Source: CADEED01 sp963711635
GTDB taxonomy: Bacteria; Pseudomonadota; Gammaproteobacteria; Steroidobacterales; Steroidobacteraceae
Length of the DNA: 64,000 nucleotides
Assembly: GCA_963711635.1 (NCBI GenBank)
Contig: CAVQEZ010000005.1
Location: 496,001 to 560,000 of the forward strand
Direction: 5' to 3'
In this document: piece by piece, positions 39,301-48,311 of the stretch
Layout: each line of letters opens with the position of its first letter
How positions within the stretch are numbered: the first letter of the stretch is position 1
Notes under the pieces: model-generated
The model's input: only the letters and a program-made list of their open reading frames with translations
The model's database searches: none
Told to the model about the DNA's origin: nothing
Translations under genes and position numbers: made by a program

Positions 39301-42300
39301 CACGGGCCAGGTCCGTAACATCGCTGAAGTCACGATCGCCGTTGCCAACGGCGACTTGTCCAAGAAGATCACGGCCGACGTCCGCGGCGAAATTCTCGAA
39401 GTGAAAGAGACCATCAACACGATGGTCGACCAGCTGCGGTCATTCGCCGCCGAGGTGAGTCGCGTCGCCCGCGAGGTCGGCACGGAAGGCAAACTCGGCG
39501 GTCAGGCGACCGTGCCGGGTGTCGCCGGCACGTGGAAGGACCTCACCGACAACGTCAACTTCATGGCTAACAACCTGACGGGCCAGGTCCGCAACATCGC
39601 GGACGTGGCGACCGCCATCGCGCGCGGCGATCTCAGCCGCAAGATCACCGTCGACGTGAAGGGCGAAATCCTGCAGCTGAAGGAAACCATGAACACCATG
39701 GTCGACCAGCTGTCGGCGTTCGCGTCGGAAGTCACGCGCGTCGCGCGCGAAGTGGGCACCGAAGGCAAGCTCGGCGGACAGGCGACCGTGCCCGGCGTCG
39801 CCGGCACCTGGAAGGACTTGACCGACAACGTCAATTCCATGGCGTCGAATCTCACCAACCAGGTGCGCAACATCGCCGACGTGACCATCGCGGTGGCCAA
39901 CGGCGACCTGTCGAAGAAGATCACCGTGGACGTGCGTGGAGAGATTCTGCAGCTGAAGGAAACCATCAATACGATGGTCGATCAGCTGCGCTCGTTCGCC
40001 TCGGAAGTGACGCGCGTGGCGCGCGAGGTCGGCACGGAAGGCCGCCTGGGCGTGCAGGCGGTCGTGGTCGGCGTCGCCGGCACCTGGAAGGACCTGACCG
40101 ACTCGGTCAACACCATGGGCGCGAACCTGACCGCCCAGGTGCGCAACATCGCCGACGTGACGACGGCCGTGGCGCGCGGCGATCTCAACCGCAAGATCAC
40201 GGTCGACGTGAAGGGCGAAATCCTCGAGCTCAAGAACACCATCAACACGATGGTCGACCAGCTCAACTCATTTGCCGGCGAGGTGACGCGCGTCGCTCGC
40301 GAAGTGGGCACCGAAGGAAAGCTGGGCGGCCAGGCCCAGGTGAGCGGCGTGGGTGGCACCTGGAAGGATCTCACCGACAACGTGAACTTCATGGCCTCGA
40401 ACCTGACCGAGCAGGTGCGCGGCATCGTGAAAGTCGTGACCGCGGTGGCCAACGGCAATCTCACGCAGCGCCTCACCGTGCAGGCGAAAGGCGAAGTGGC
40501 CGCGCTGGCCGACACCATCAACAACATGACGGACACGCTCGCGACCTTCGCCGATCAGGTGACGAACGTGGCACGCGAAGTCGGCGTGGACGGCCGACTG
40601 GGCGGCCAGGCGAACGTGCCGGGCGCCGCCGGCACGTGGAAGGATCTCACCGGCAACGTGAACCTGCTCGCGGCGAACCTGACGACCCAGGTCCGCGCCA
40701 TCGCGGAAGTCGCCACGGCCGTGACCAAGGGCGACCTGACCCGGTCCATCCAGGTGGAGACGCGCGGCGAAGTCGCCGAGCTCAAAGACAACATCAACAC
40801 GATGATCTCGAACCTGCGCGAGACCACCGAGAGCAACCGCGAGCAGGATTGGCTCAAGACCAACATCGCCAAGTTCACCGGCATGCTGCAGGGCCAGCGC
40901 GAGCTCAACACGGTGGGACGCATGCTGCTCTCCGAGCTCGTGCCGCTCGTCAATGTCCAGCAGGGCACTATCTACCATCTCAATGCCGCCGATGCCGAGC
41001 AGCAGCTGAGGCTGTTGTCCAGTTACGCGCATGGAGGTCAGCCGCCGCCGGAGACCATCAGCCTGGGCGAAGGCCTGGTCGGTCAATGCGCCGTCGAGAA
41101 GACGCGCATTTTGCTCGCCGGCGTCGATACCGCGTTCATCCGTGTCGCGTCCAGTCTGGGAGCAGCGCGCAAGGTCAGCATCGTCGTATTGCCGGTGCTG
41201 TTCGAAGGACAGACGAAGGCGGTCATCGAGCTCGCCGCACTCCAGGAATTCACGCCGGGATCGCTGGCGTTCCTGGACCTGCTCACCCAGAGCATCGGCG
41301 CCGTCTTCAACACCATCGAAGCCACGATGCGCACCGAAGGCCTGCTCAAGCAGTCGCAACAGCTGACCGTGGAACTGCAGAGCCGGCAAAAGGAGCTGCA
41401 GCAGACCAACGAGGAGCTGGGAACGAAAGCCCGCCTGCTGGCCCAGCAGAATGCGGAGGTGGAGCGCAAGAATGCCGAAGTGGAGCAGGCCCGCCACGCG
41501 CTGGAAGAGAAGGCCGAAGAACTCGCGCTCACCTCCAAGTACAAGTCCGAGTTCCTGGCGAACATGTCGCACGAATTGCGGACGCCACTCAATTCCATCC
41601 TGATCCTGAGTCAGCAGCTCGCCGAAAACGCTCCGGGCACGCTCAACCCGAAGCAGGTGGAGTTTTCGCGAAACATCAACTCGTCGGGCTCGGACCTGCT
41701 GCATCTCATCAACGACATTCTCGATCTATCCAAGATCGAATCCGGAACGGTGACCGTCGAGGTGGAGTCAATCGCCTTCGGCGACCTGCACAACAGCATC
41801 GATCGCAATTTCCGTCACGTGGCGGAAGCCAAGAACCTGCCGTTCAACGTTCAGTTCGCCGACGATCTACCGCGAGCGATGGACAGCGACCCCAAGCGTC
41901 TGCAACAGATTCTGAAGAACCTGCTGTCGAACGCGGTCAAGTTCACGTCCCATGGTTCTGTCAATGTGCGGGTCAAGCTGGCATCAGAGGGCTGGAGCGC
42001 CGACCATCCAGTATTGAGCAAATCGTCGCAAGTGGTCGCCTTCGCCGTGGAAGACACCGGTATCGGCATTGCACCCGACAAGCAGCGATTGATCTTCGAA
42101 GCGTTCCAGCAGGCCGACGCAGGAACCTCGCGCAAATACGGTGGTACAGGTCTCGGACTTGCGATCAGTCGCGAGCTTGCGATGCTGCTGGGCGGTGAGA
42201 TCAAGCTTTCGAGCGTCTATGGCCAAGGCAGCATATTCACGCTGTATCTGCCCCTGCATTACTCGGGCTCAGAGGCCAGTGTCATTGCAACGCCGGCCAC

Positions 42301-43564
42301 CGGGCACCAGCACAAATCCATCGAAATGAGCATCCTTCCGATTGCGCGCGAGGAGCACATCGAAGATGACCGCAACGACATCGAGGAGGACGATGCGGTA
42401 CTGCTGATCATCGAAGACGATCCGCATTACGCGCGCATCTTGCTGGGACTCGCACGGGACAAAGGGTTCAAGGGCATCGTTGCCCAGAAAGGCCTGGTGG
42501 GCTTGTCTCTGGCGCGCCAGTTCCGTCCGACGGCCATTTCACTCGACATCTTTCTGCCCGACACGTTGGGGTGGACGGTGCTCAATCAGCTCAAGCTCGA
42601 TCCCGCGACCCGGCATATTCCCGTGCAGATTGTCACGCTGGAAGAAGAGCGACAACACGGATTGTCCCACGGCGCGTTCTCATATCTCATCAAGGCGCCC
42701 ACAACCGATTCTCTCGAATCCGCGATCGAGCGCATCAAGGACTTCAGTGCTCAGCGCACCAAGCGTCTGCTGGTCGTCGAAGACAGTGAGATCGAGAGGC
42801 AGGCAATCGTGGAATTGCTGGGTCATGACGACATCGAGATCGTGACGTCAGCCACGGGTACCGAAGCCCTGGAGGAATTGCGCGCCACACCATTCGACTG
42901 CGTGGTGCTCGATCTTCGTCTGCCCGACATGCCCGGCTTCGAGCTGCTGGAAACCATTCGTGGAGAGCCGGCGCTCGTCGACGTACCGGTTGTCGTATTC
43001 ACGGGCAAAGACCTGTCGGCCGACGAGCAGGCACAGCTCAGGACGATGGCGAAGAGCATCGTGCTGAAGGACGTGCGTTCGCCCGAGCGGTTGCTCGATG
43101 AGACCGCGCTGTTCCTGCACCGCGTGGTGACCAGGTTGCCGCCCGAAAAGCAGGCCATGTTGGAGCGGCTGCACGGATCCAGTGAGGTGTTGAAGGAGCG
43201 CAAAGTGCTGGTCGTCGACGATGATGCGCGAAACATCTTCGCGCTGACCTCGCTGCTGGAAAATCAGGAGATGGAGGTCATGAGCACCACCAACGGACGT
43301 TCCGCAATCGACATCATCAAGTCGACGCCCGACCTGAGCCTGGTGTTGATGGACATCATGATGCCGGAAATGGACGGCTACGAGACCATGAAGGAGATAC
43401 GCAAGCTTCCCGAGTTCCGAACGCTGCCCATCCTCGCGCTCACGGCCAAAGCCATGAAAGGCGACCGCGAAAAGTGCCTGGACGCGGGCGCCAGCGATTA
43501 CATCGCCAAACCAGTCAACACGGATCAGCTGCTGTCGCTGATGCGTGTCTGGCTGTTCCGCTGA
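36353..43564 (+). CDS. Giant soluble poly-HAMP hybrid histidine kinase with GAF and three receiver domains
   Basis: A 2403-residue cytoplasmic hybrid kinase with no signal or transmembrane segment. After a basic N-terminus and degenerate HAMP elements come 14 units of 92 residues (about 202-1489), each a pair of HAMP-like halves (SEVTRVAREVGTEGKLGGQA... and VRNIADVTTAVANGDLS...). A GAF domain follows (about 1500-1660), then a coiled coil, the H-box FLANMSHELRTPLNSILI with phospho-His near 1740, an HATPase domain (ILKNLLSNAVKF, EDTGIGIAPD, GGTGLGLAIS), and three receivers with phospho-Asp in AISLDIFLPD, CVVLDLRLPD and VLMDIMMPEMDG. The layout resembles fungal group III (Nik1) kinases and bacterial relatives, which sense osmotic or redox stress. 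It is the only long gene here without a frame lesion. Confidence 0.92.
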   Translation: MSTTKEALRVTTDSTSGVEKGRAPSRNGGRSKSRPGRKQPPRLVPALKLSSAPDRKSPDLRARQLHSAMVAFRDGDFAVRLPTDWDGTDGRIAEAFNQALAHEDRITREITRLSTAVGKEGRLRQRMSVPGAIGGWAEKVELLNSLLDDLVRPTTDVARTIGAVAKGDLGQSMELEVDGRPLKGEFLRSAKLVNTMIEQLSVFTSEVTRVAREVGTEGKLGGQAQVKGVSGVWKELTESVNQMAGNLTAQVRNIADVTIAVANGDLSKKITVDVRGEILQLKEAINKMVDQLRSFGSEVTRVAREVGTDGRLGGQAVVPGVAGTWKDLTDSVNAMATNLTAQVRNIAQVTTAVARGDLSRKITVDVKGEILELKETINTMVDQLNGFSSEVTRVAREVGTEGKLGGQAQVGGVAGTWKDLTDSVNSMASNLTGQVRNIAEVTTAVAKGDLSRKITVEVKGEILALKNTINTMVDQLNSFASEVTRVAREVGTEGKLGGQAEVGGVAGTWKDLTDNVNFMASNLTGQVRNIADVTTAVANGDLSKKITVDVKGEILELKNTINTMVDQLNGFASEVTRVAREVGTEGELGGQAEVRGVAGTWKDLTDSVNAMATNLTGQVRNIADVTTAVAKGDLSRKITVEVKGEILELKNTINTMVDQLNGFAGEVSRVAREVGTEGKLGGQAEVPGVAGTWKDLTDNVNSMASNLTGQVRNIADVATAVANGDLSKKITVDVKGEILELKNTINTMVDQLNGFAGEVSRVAREVGTEGKLGGQALVKGVAGTWKDLTDNVNFMANNLTGQVRNIAQVTTAVARGDLSRKITVDVKGEILELKETINTMVDQLNGFASEVTRVAREVGTEGKLGGQAQVPGVAGTWKDLTDSVNAMATNLTAQVRNIADVTTAVARGDLSSKITVEVKGEILALKNTINTMVDQLNAFAGEVSRVASEVGTEGKLGGQAAVEGVAGTWKDLTNNVNSMAANLTGQVRNIAEVTIAVANGDLSKKITADVRGEILEVKETINTMVDQLRSFAAEVSRVAREVGTEGKLGGQATVPGVAGTWKDLTDNVNFMANNLTGQVRNIADVATAIARGDLSRKITVDVKGEILQLKETMNTMVDQLSAFASEVTRVAREVGTEGKLGGQATVPGVAGTWKDLTDNVNSMASNLTNQVRNIADVTIAVANGDLSKKITVDVRGEILQLKETINTMVDQLRSFASEVTRVAREVGTEGRLGVQAVVVGVAGTWKDLTDSVNTMGANLTAQVRNIADVTTAVARGDLNRKITVDVKGEILELKNTINTMVDQLNSFAGEVTRVAREVGTEGKLGGQAQVSGVGGTWKDLTDNVNFMASNLTEQVRGIVKVVTAVANGNLTQRLTVQAKGEVAALADTINNMTDTLATFADQVTNVAREVGVDGRLGGQANVPGAAGTWKDLTGNVNLLAANLTTQVRAIAEVATAVTKGDLTRSIQVETRGEVAELKDNINTMISNLRETTESNREQDWLKTNIAKFTGMLQGQRELNTVGRMLLSELVPLVNVQQGTIYHLNAADAEQQLRLLSSYAHGGQPPPETISLGEGLVGQCAVEKTRILLAGVDTAFIRVASSLGAARKVSIVVLPVLFEGQTKAVIELAALQEFTPGSLAFLDLLTQSIGAVFNTIEATMRTEGLLKQSQQLTVELQSRQKELQQTNEELGTKARLLAQQNAEVERKNAEVEQARHALEEKAEELALTSKYKSEFLANMSHELRTPLNSILILSQQLAENAPGTLNPKQVEFSRNINSSGSDLLHLINDILDLSKIESGTVTVEVESIAFGDLHNSIDRNFRHVAEAKNLPFNVQFADDLPRAMDSDPKRLQQILKNLLSNAVKFTSHGSVNVRVKLASEGWSADHPVLSKSSQVVAFAVEDTGIGIAPDKQRLIFEAFQQADAGTSRKYGGTGLGLAISRELAMLLGGEIKLSSVYGQGSIFTLYLPLHYSGSEASVIATPATGHQHKSIEMSILPIAREEHIEDDRNDIEEDDAVLLIIEDDPHYARILLGLARDKGFKGIVAQKGLVGLSLARQFRPTAISLDIFLPDTLGWTVLNQLKLDPATRHIPVQIVTLEEERQHGLSHGAFSYLIKAPTTDSLESAIERIKDFSAQRTKRLLVVEDSEIERQAIVELLGHDDIEIVTSATGTEALEELRATPFDCVVLDLRLPDMPGFELLETIRGEPALVDVPVVVFTGKDLSADEQAQLRTMAKSIVLKDVRSPERLLDETALFLHRVVTRLPPEKQAMLERLHGSSEVLKERKVLVVDDDARNIFALTSLLENQEMEVMSTTNGRSAIDIIKSTPDLSLVLMDIMMPEMDGYETMKEIRKLPEFRTLPILALTAKAMKGDREKCLDAGASDYIAKPVNTDQLLSLMRVWLFR
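36956..40819 (+). repeat. 14 tandem 276-bp coding repeats (92-residue di-HAMP units)
   Basis: Fourteen in-frame units of exactly 276 bases (14 x 276 = 3864). Protein identity between units is mostly high while the DNA differs at many synonymous sites, so the array is real and not an assembly stutter. Units alternate between an ANGDLSKK type and an ARGDLSRK or AKGDLSRK type; the last two are more divergent (ANGNLTQR, TKGDLTRS). Confidence 0.95.
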
Positions 43565-43574
43565 AGGGGCGCTC

Positions 43575-45291
43575 ATGAACATCGACAAGAAGATCGTGCC
43601 GCTCGGCCGGCCAGCGTCGGATGCGGGAACTCGCGACCGTTCGACGAAAGCGAGTCCGAATGACAAGGACGCTCCGATCCAGATCCTGATCGTGGACGAT
43701 GAGCCGAAGAATCTCGTTGTTCTCGAGACCGTTCTCAATGACCCGGACTACCGACTGGTGCGCGCGCATTCCGCGGATGAGGCGCTACTCGCGCTGGTCG
43801 CCGAGCAATTCGCGCTGCTCATTCTCGACATCCGCATGCCCGGGATGACCGGCTTCGAGCTGGCGGAGGTCATCAAGAAGCGCAAGAAGACCGCCCAGGT
43901 GCCGATCATCTTCCTGACGGCCTACTACAGCGAAGACCAGCACGTGCTCGAGGGCTACGGCAGCGGCGCGGTGGACTATCTGCACAAACCCGTCAATCCG
44001 CAGATCCTGCGATCGAAGGTGGCGGTGTTCGCGGAGCTGTATAGAAAGAACCGTGACGTCGCGTCTGCCAACGCGGCCTTGCTGGCAGAAGTCAAAGAAC
44101 GGCGTAACGCCGAGGAACAGCTTCGCCAGCTGAACGACACGCTCGAACAGCGGGTCACGGAGCGCACCGAGGAATTACGGCAAGCAAATCGCCTGAAGGA
44201 CGAGTTCCTGGCGATGCTCGGACACGAACTGCGAAATCCCCTCGCCGCCATCATGAATGCCGTTCAAGTAATGCATGCTTTCGCAGCGCATCCTGCGCGC
44301 ATCGCAAAGTCGGTCGCCCTGGTCGACAGGCAAACGCGGAATTTGCGGCGCATCGTGGATGATCTTCTGGACGTCGCGCGCGTCACGCGCGGAAAAATCG
44401 AGCTGCGACAGGGAGCCCGCTGACATTGCCCAGATCGCTGCGCAGGCGATCGATGTCGTACGCCCGCTTCTGAATCGCGCCGGAAGAGGTTGAGGTCGCA
44501 GTCCTTTCGGACGCGCCGTTACGGATCGATGCCGATCGGACGCGCCTCGAGCAATCGATGGTCAACCTGCTGTTGAATGCGATCAAATTCACGCCGGGAG
44601 ATCGGAAGATCAGAATCACCGTTGAGCGACAGGGCCATGAGGCCGTCGTTTCCATCATCGACAACGGCATCGGCATTGCGCCGGAGATGCTGTCGGGGAT
44701 ATTCGAGCTGTTTACGCAGGCCGATCGTTCTCTCGACCGTTCACAGGGCGGTTTGGGCATTGGCCTGTACATCTGCAAGCGTCTGGTCGAGCTGCATGGC
44801 GGCTCGATTGCGGCCTTCAGCGACGGCACGGGTCGCGGAGCGACTTCAAGATCCGGCTTACCGCTCCTCAATGAGGCCGCGCTCCAGACACCGCTCGTGG
44901 AATCCATTGAAAAGTCCGAGTCCTTGTTTCGGGAATCGCCAAGCGCGTGTTGATCGTGGACGACAATGTCGATGCCGCCACGACGCTGTCGTGGCTCCTT
45001 GCCGAGCACGGATATACGGTTGAAATCGCGCATGACGGTCCGGGGGGACTCAAGACGGCACTGTCATTCAAGCCCGACATCCTGCTGCTGGACATCGGAC
45101 TGCCCGGGATGGACGGATATGAGCTCGCCCGTCGCCTGAGGAGCGACGGGTTTGCTTCAGAGCTCATGATCGCGGTCTCCGGATATGCGCACGAAGCTGA
45201 CATCGAGCGTTCCCGAGCCGCGGGCTTCGATCGCCACCTGGCAAAGCCGGTCGACATCGACCACCTGGTCAAGTCGCTCGCGTCGGTTTGA
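43575..45291 (+). pseudogene. REC-histidine kinase-REC hybrid regulator, frame broken
   Basis: Starts 11 bases after the giant kinase. The first receiver has IQILIVDDEPKNLVVLETVL and ALLILDIRMPGMTGFE, followed by a coiled coil and an H-box (DEFLAMLGHELRNPLAAIMN). The frame then shifts: GKIELRQ, then EPADIAQIAAQAIDVV (one extra G near 44410), then EEVEVAVLSDAPLRIDADRT (near 44483), then the N box VNLLLNAIKFTPGD and G boxes DNGIGIAPEM and GGLGIGLYICKRL, and after another shift near 44935 a second receiver (RVLIVDDNVDAATTLSW, LLLDIGLPGMDG). Rejoined it is about 570 residues. It is a plausible phosphorelay partner of the upstream kinase. Confidence 0.75.
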
Positions 45292-45328
45292 TTTCAAGAA
45301 CAGCCAGACGACGGGGCAAGTCCACGAG

Positions 45329-45714
45329 ATGACAAGAGCCGAGATTCCAACGGCCGTTCTGCAGTTCGTCCTCAAGCGGATCGATACGGTTGCCGAGCTG
45401 GAAACTCTCCTCATCATGAGCGCGGAGGAAACGCGGCATTGGAGCGTCGATGAGATTGCTGCCCGGATCTATGTGGCGAAGCCTTCCGCCGCCGCGGTTC
45501 TCCATGCGCTGCAAAGCATCGGTTGATCTCCGCGGATGAGGCTGGAACGCTGTTTCGTTTCAGCCCCGCGAGCGAGGAAGAGAGGCAAACGATACTCCAG
45601 ATTGCCATGGCTTACCGTGCTCACTTGATCCCGATCGCGACGCTCATACACAGGAAGGCGTCCGGCCCGGTGCAGGAATTCGCGCGGGCATTCAGCTTGA
45701 AAAAGGACGAATAG
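45329..45714 (+). CDS. Small winged-helix-like protein (frameshifted)
   Basis: About 128 residues when two frames are joined near 45522, where one base seems missing in a GGTTGATC context. First part: AVLQFVLKRIDTVAELETLL and HWSVDEIAARIYVAKPSAAA, the latter reading like a winged-helix recognition region. Second part: LISADEAGTLFRFSPASEEE and YRAHLIPIATLIHRKASGPV. Conserved in style with small proteins next to kinase loci; family not recognised. It is followed immediately by two small membrane proteins and is likely in the same operon. Confidence 0.5.
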
Positions 45715-45981
45715 ATGCTTCAGCTCGCCGTGAACATCCTTGGCACGCTGACTGCTGGCTTATGCGCAGTACTGCTTCTGCGTGCTTACACGCGCGTGCG
45801 CAAGCGCCTGCTTCTCTGGTGCGGCTTGTGCTTTGCGGGCTTGATGGTGTCAAACGCGCTGCTCATCGTTGATCTCTTTCTGCTGCCGGGAATGAGCCTG
45901 TATCCGCAGCGACTGCTGGTCGCCGCGGCGTCGATGCTGGCGATGCTGTATGGCCTCGTATTCGAGAGCGAGCAGCCATGA
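45715..45981 (+). CDS. DUF5985-type small membrane protein 1
   Basis: An 88-residue protein with three membrane helices: AVNILGTLTAGLCAVLLLRA, LLLWCGLCFAGLMVSNALLI and LLVAAASMLAMLYGLVF. The start directly follows the previous stop and its own stop overlaps the next gene by four bases. Pairs of such proteins (DUF5985) are seen near regulatory genes in proteobacteria, with no assigned role. A conserved Arg-x-Arg loop (RAYTRVRKR) separates helices one and two. Confidence 0.6.
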   Translation: MLQLAVNILGTLTAGLCAVLLLRAYTRVRKRLLLWCGLCFAGLMVSNALLIVDLFLLPGMSLYPQRLLVAAASMLAMLYGLVFESEQP

Positions 45982-46232
45982 CGGAAGGTTTCCTCCTCGG
46001 CGTGATCGTCACGGCGTCACTCGTCGCCGGGGCCTATTTTCTGAAGTTCTGGCGACAAACCCGAGATCCTCTGTTCCTCGGCTTCGCTTGTGCGTTCCTC
46101 ATCGAAGGAGTCAACCGGACCTGCTTTCTGTTCGTGCCGTACCCGGAATCCGGGAGTATCACGCTCTATTCGATCCGGCTGCTCTCCTATCTGCTCATAT
46201 TGATTGCGGTCGCCTACAAGAATCGAAAGTAG
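45978..46232 (+). CDS. DUF5985-type small membrane protein 2
   Basis: An 84-residue partner of the preceding protein with three helices: GFLLGVIVTASLVAGAYFL, LFLGFACAFLIEGVNRTCFL and IRLLSYLLILIAVAY. Loop FWRQTRDPLFLG is the matching conserved segment. The ATGA overlap indicates coupled translation and equal amounts, which suggests a heteromeric membrane complex. Convergent with the ferritin-like gene 24 bases away. Confidence 0.6.
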   Translation: MTEGFLLGVIVTASLVAGAYFLKFWRQTRDPLFLGFACAFLIEGVNRTCFLFVPYPESGSITLYSIRLLSYLLILIAVAYKNRK

Positions 46233-46256
46233 GTCAGCCCGATGAGTATGCGCGCA

Positions 46257-47006
46257 TCAGCTGAGCATTTTCGCGTCGCTGTTCAGCAGTCCTTCGTACC
46301 ACCGGCTGATGGTCGAGAGGTGATCGTTCTCCTGTTCGAGTGCCTGATCGAAACGTTCCGCCAGGTCTTCTCGACCCATCGAGCGCGCCAGGCGCGAAAG
46401 CATCTCCCAGCTCGCCACATCGATGAGCTCGGCGGCCAGCAGCGAGCTGAGCGTCTGCGCCAGCGACGTGCGCGGATCGGTGACCGACTGCATGAGTCCC
46501 ATGGACTGCACACCCACCAGGTCCGCACATGGCGTCTGCGCGGTCGGATCCGCGCCGAGATCGATGAGGGCCTGCCTCAGCAACTCGGCATGTTCCACTT
46601 CCTGGTTGCGGATCTGTTTGACGCGCTCCATGGTGACCGGCGTACCGGCGGCCAGCGCCGCCACCTTGACCAGCGCCGCGTCGTAGAGCCGCGTGCCGCC
46701 CCGTTCGTACGCCATGCGCTCCGCGACCTTGTCGATGAACACCTGCAGGCGCTTGCCGGTGAGCATGCCCGCGCCGGCCTTGAGAGCTCCGGTCAAGGTC
46801 CCGGGCGGCGGCATCGAGCCCAGCGCCTCGGCCTCATTCACGTATTCGCGGCGCAGCTCGGACATCAACATCGCCTCGGGTTGATCCGGCTCGACTGGCT
46901 CGAGCATGGCTGCAGCATCGCGCGCCGAAATCAGCAGCCCTTCGCTGTGCAGCGGTGACATCTGCATGCCGGTGCGGTTCTGTCCAAGTTTGGTCGGGTC
47001 TTCCAT
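46257..47006 (-). CDS. Ferritin-like domain protein 1
   Basis: A 249-residue protein with ferritin-like helices: EYVNEAEALGSMPPPG precedes FIDKVAERMAYERGGTRLYD, RVKQIRNQEVEHAELLRQAL (ExxH), and SLLAAELIDVASWEMLSRLA with RFDQALEQENDHLSTISRWY (ExxxH). These are the Glu/His ligands expected of a di-iron site. The N-terminus carries a conserved-looking GLLISARDAAAMLEP segment. It is preceded by a second ferritin-like gene nine bases upstream and belongs to a leftward operon with the glycan genes. Likely iron/peroxide handling or a desiccation-stress role. Confidence 0.75.
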   Translation of the reverse strand: MEDPTKLGQNRTGMQMSPLHSEGLLISARDAAAMLEPVEPDQPEAMLMSELRREYVNEAEALGSMPPPGTLTGALKAGAGMLTGKRLQVFIDKVAERMAYERGGTRLYDAALVKVAALAAGTPVTMERVKQIRNQEVEHAELLRQALIDLGADPTAQTPCADLVGVQSMGLMQSVTDPRTSLAQTLSSLLAAELIDVASWEMLSRLARSMGREDLAERFDQALEQENDHLSTISRWYEGLLNSDAKMLS

Positions 47007-47015
47007 GACTGTCTC

Positions 47016-48186
47016 CTAAGCATTGACGACTTTCAGCGTGAGCTCGGTGCCGGGCCGCCACACATATCCTTGCGCGACGATCTCCGATGGGGAGCCTTCG
47101 GAATTCATGTGCTGGCGATAGGCCAGCGAGGTTTCACCTTCTTCCTCGAGCGGCACGATCTCGGTACCGCGCGCGCGCAGGTTGACCTCGTCGAGCAGCA
47201 CTTCGCGCACGAATTCGCGATGACTCTCGAACGGAATGGGCTCCGGTAGTGTGTCCGGGATCACTTCCTGCGGATCGCGGCGCTCGTGCTGCTTGAACAG
47301 GTCGCTGACCAGCGCGAAGTGGCCGAGCTCGTAGTCGAGCATGCGTTCCCAGATCGCGCGGATGCGCGGGTTGCTCTCCTGCTCGACGCAGCCGAAGTAG
47401 TTATAGACTTCCATCGCCTCGTGCAGCAGCCAGTTTTCCAGCAACGACGTCGTCGGGTCGAGCAGGCTCTCGTACTGCGTGACGTGCTGCTGCTCGATGG
47501 ACGCGATCTCCGCGTACAACTGGCGCGCCAGCGGATCGGCGAACAACGGCCCGATGTTCATGTAGTAGTTGTGTGTCTGCTGCTCGGCGGCGGTCAGCGT
47601 GAGGGCATGCAGCATGGTCAACGGCTCGGCACTCCTTCGGTCGAAAGGACGCCGCAGATCGTGCTCGGGCGCACGGTGCTCAACCGCCGTGGGACGGCCG
47701 GGCATGATGTCGGTGTAACACTGCAGGATGTTGTTCGCGTCCTTGCCTTCGAGGCGATCGAGCAAGGCGGAGTAGCGGTGCAGGTGGTCGAAGTCTTCGA
47801 GCAGCCCGAAACGCATGTTTTGCGCCACGTAGTCATCGGGCTCGCGTTCCGCCATCGCGGCCGTGACTTCGATGGCCACCTGTTCGTAGGCGATCGTGGT
47901 CTCGAGCGGCGAATGATCAGCCCCGATGCAGCCAGTTGATGAGAGTCGCCTGGTGATGCTCGACGCGGCGCACCTCGGCGAGCGGCAGGCGCAGGTTGCC
48001 ATTGAAGCGCGCGGCGGCATGCTGGAAGCGCAGCGCTTCGTTCTCGAGTCCATTCATGAGAATCACGCGCACGCGCGTGAAGGCGTCGTCATCGAGCTTG
48101 CTGATCGGCTTCTGAACGAGCTCGCGCCAGGTGAAGCGCTGCTGCGCAAGCGGCGTGCCGCGGCTGCTGTAGATCTGGAAAGACAT
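47016..48186 (-). CDS. Ferritin-like domain protein 2 (frameshifted)
   Basis: About 390 residues from ATG 48186. The N-terminal part begins MSFQIYSSRGTPLAQQRFTW and has LENEALRFQHAAARFNGNLR. A shift near 47925 then continues as HSPLETTIAYEQVAIEVTAA. Iron-type helices follow: GLLEDFDHLHRYSALLDRLE, IASIEQQHVTQYESLLDPTT, WLLHEAMEVYNYFGCVEQES, LDYELGHFALVSDLFKQHER. These have the ExxH spacing of ferritin-like di-iron proteins. Products this long with repeated helical blocks may hold two four-helix units. Co-transcribed with ferritin-like gene 1. Confidence 0.65.
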
Positions 48187-48311
48187 GGTGGAGCTCCTCC
48201 GGAGAATTGAAGTGCGAGGCTGCGCCGCGCAAACATTCGTTTCCACCCACATTCGCATACTGAACGAGTAGGTCGCGACCGGGGGCGAGGGTGCTCGCCT
48301 CCGGCACGCGA

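Noticed and set aside
36956..40819. CRISPR-like regular array
   Set aside because: Unit length (276 bases) has no spacers and encodes a continuous HAMP protein.
40268..41704. 478-residue minus-strand open frame over the kinase gene
   Set aside because: Repetitive composition mirrors the HAMP repeats on the coding strand; no domain or start signal.
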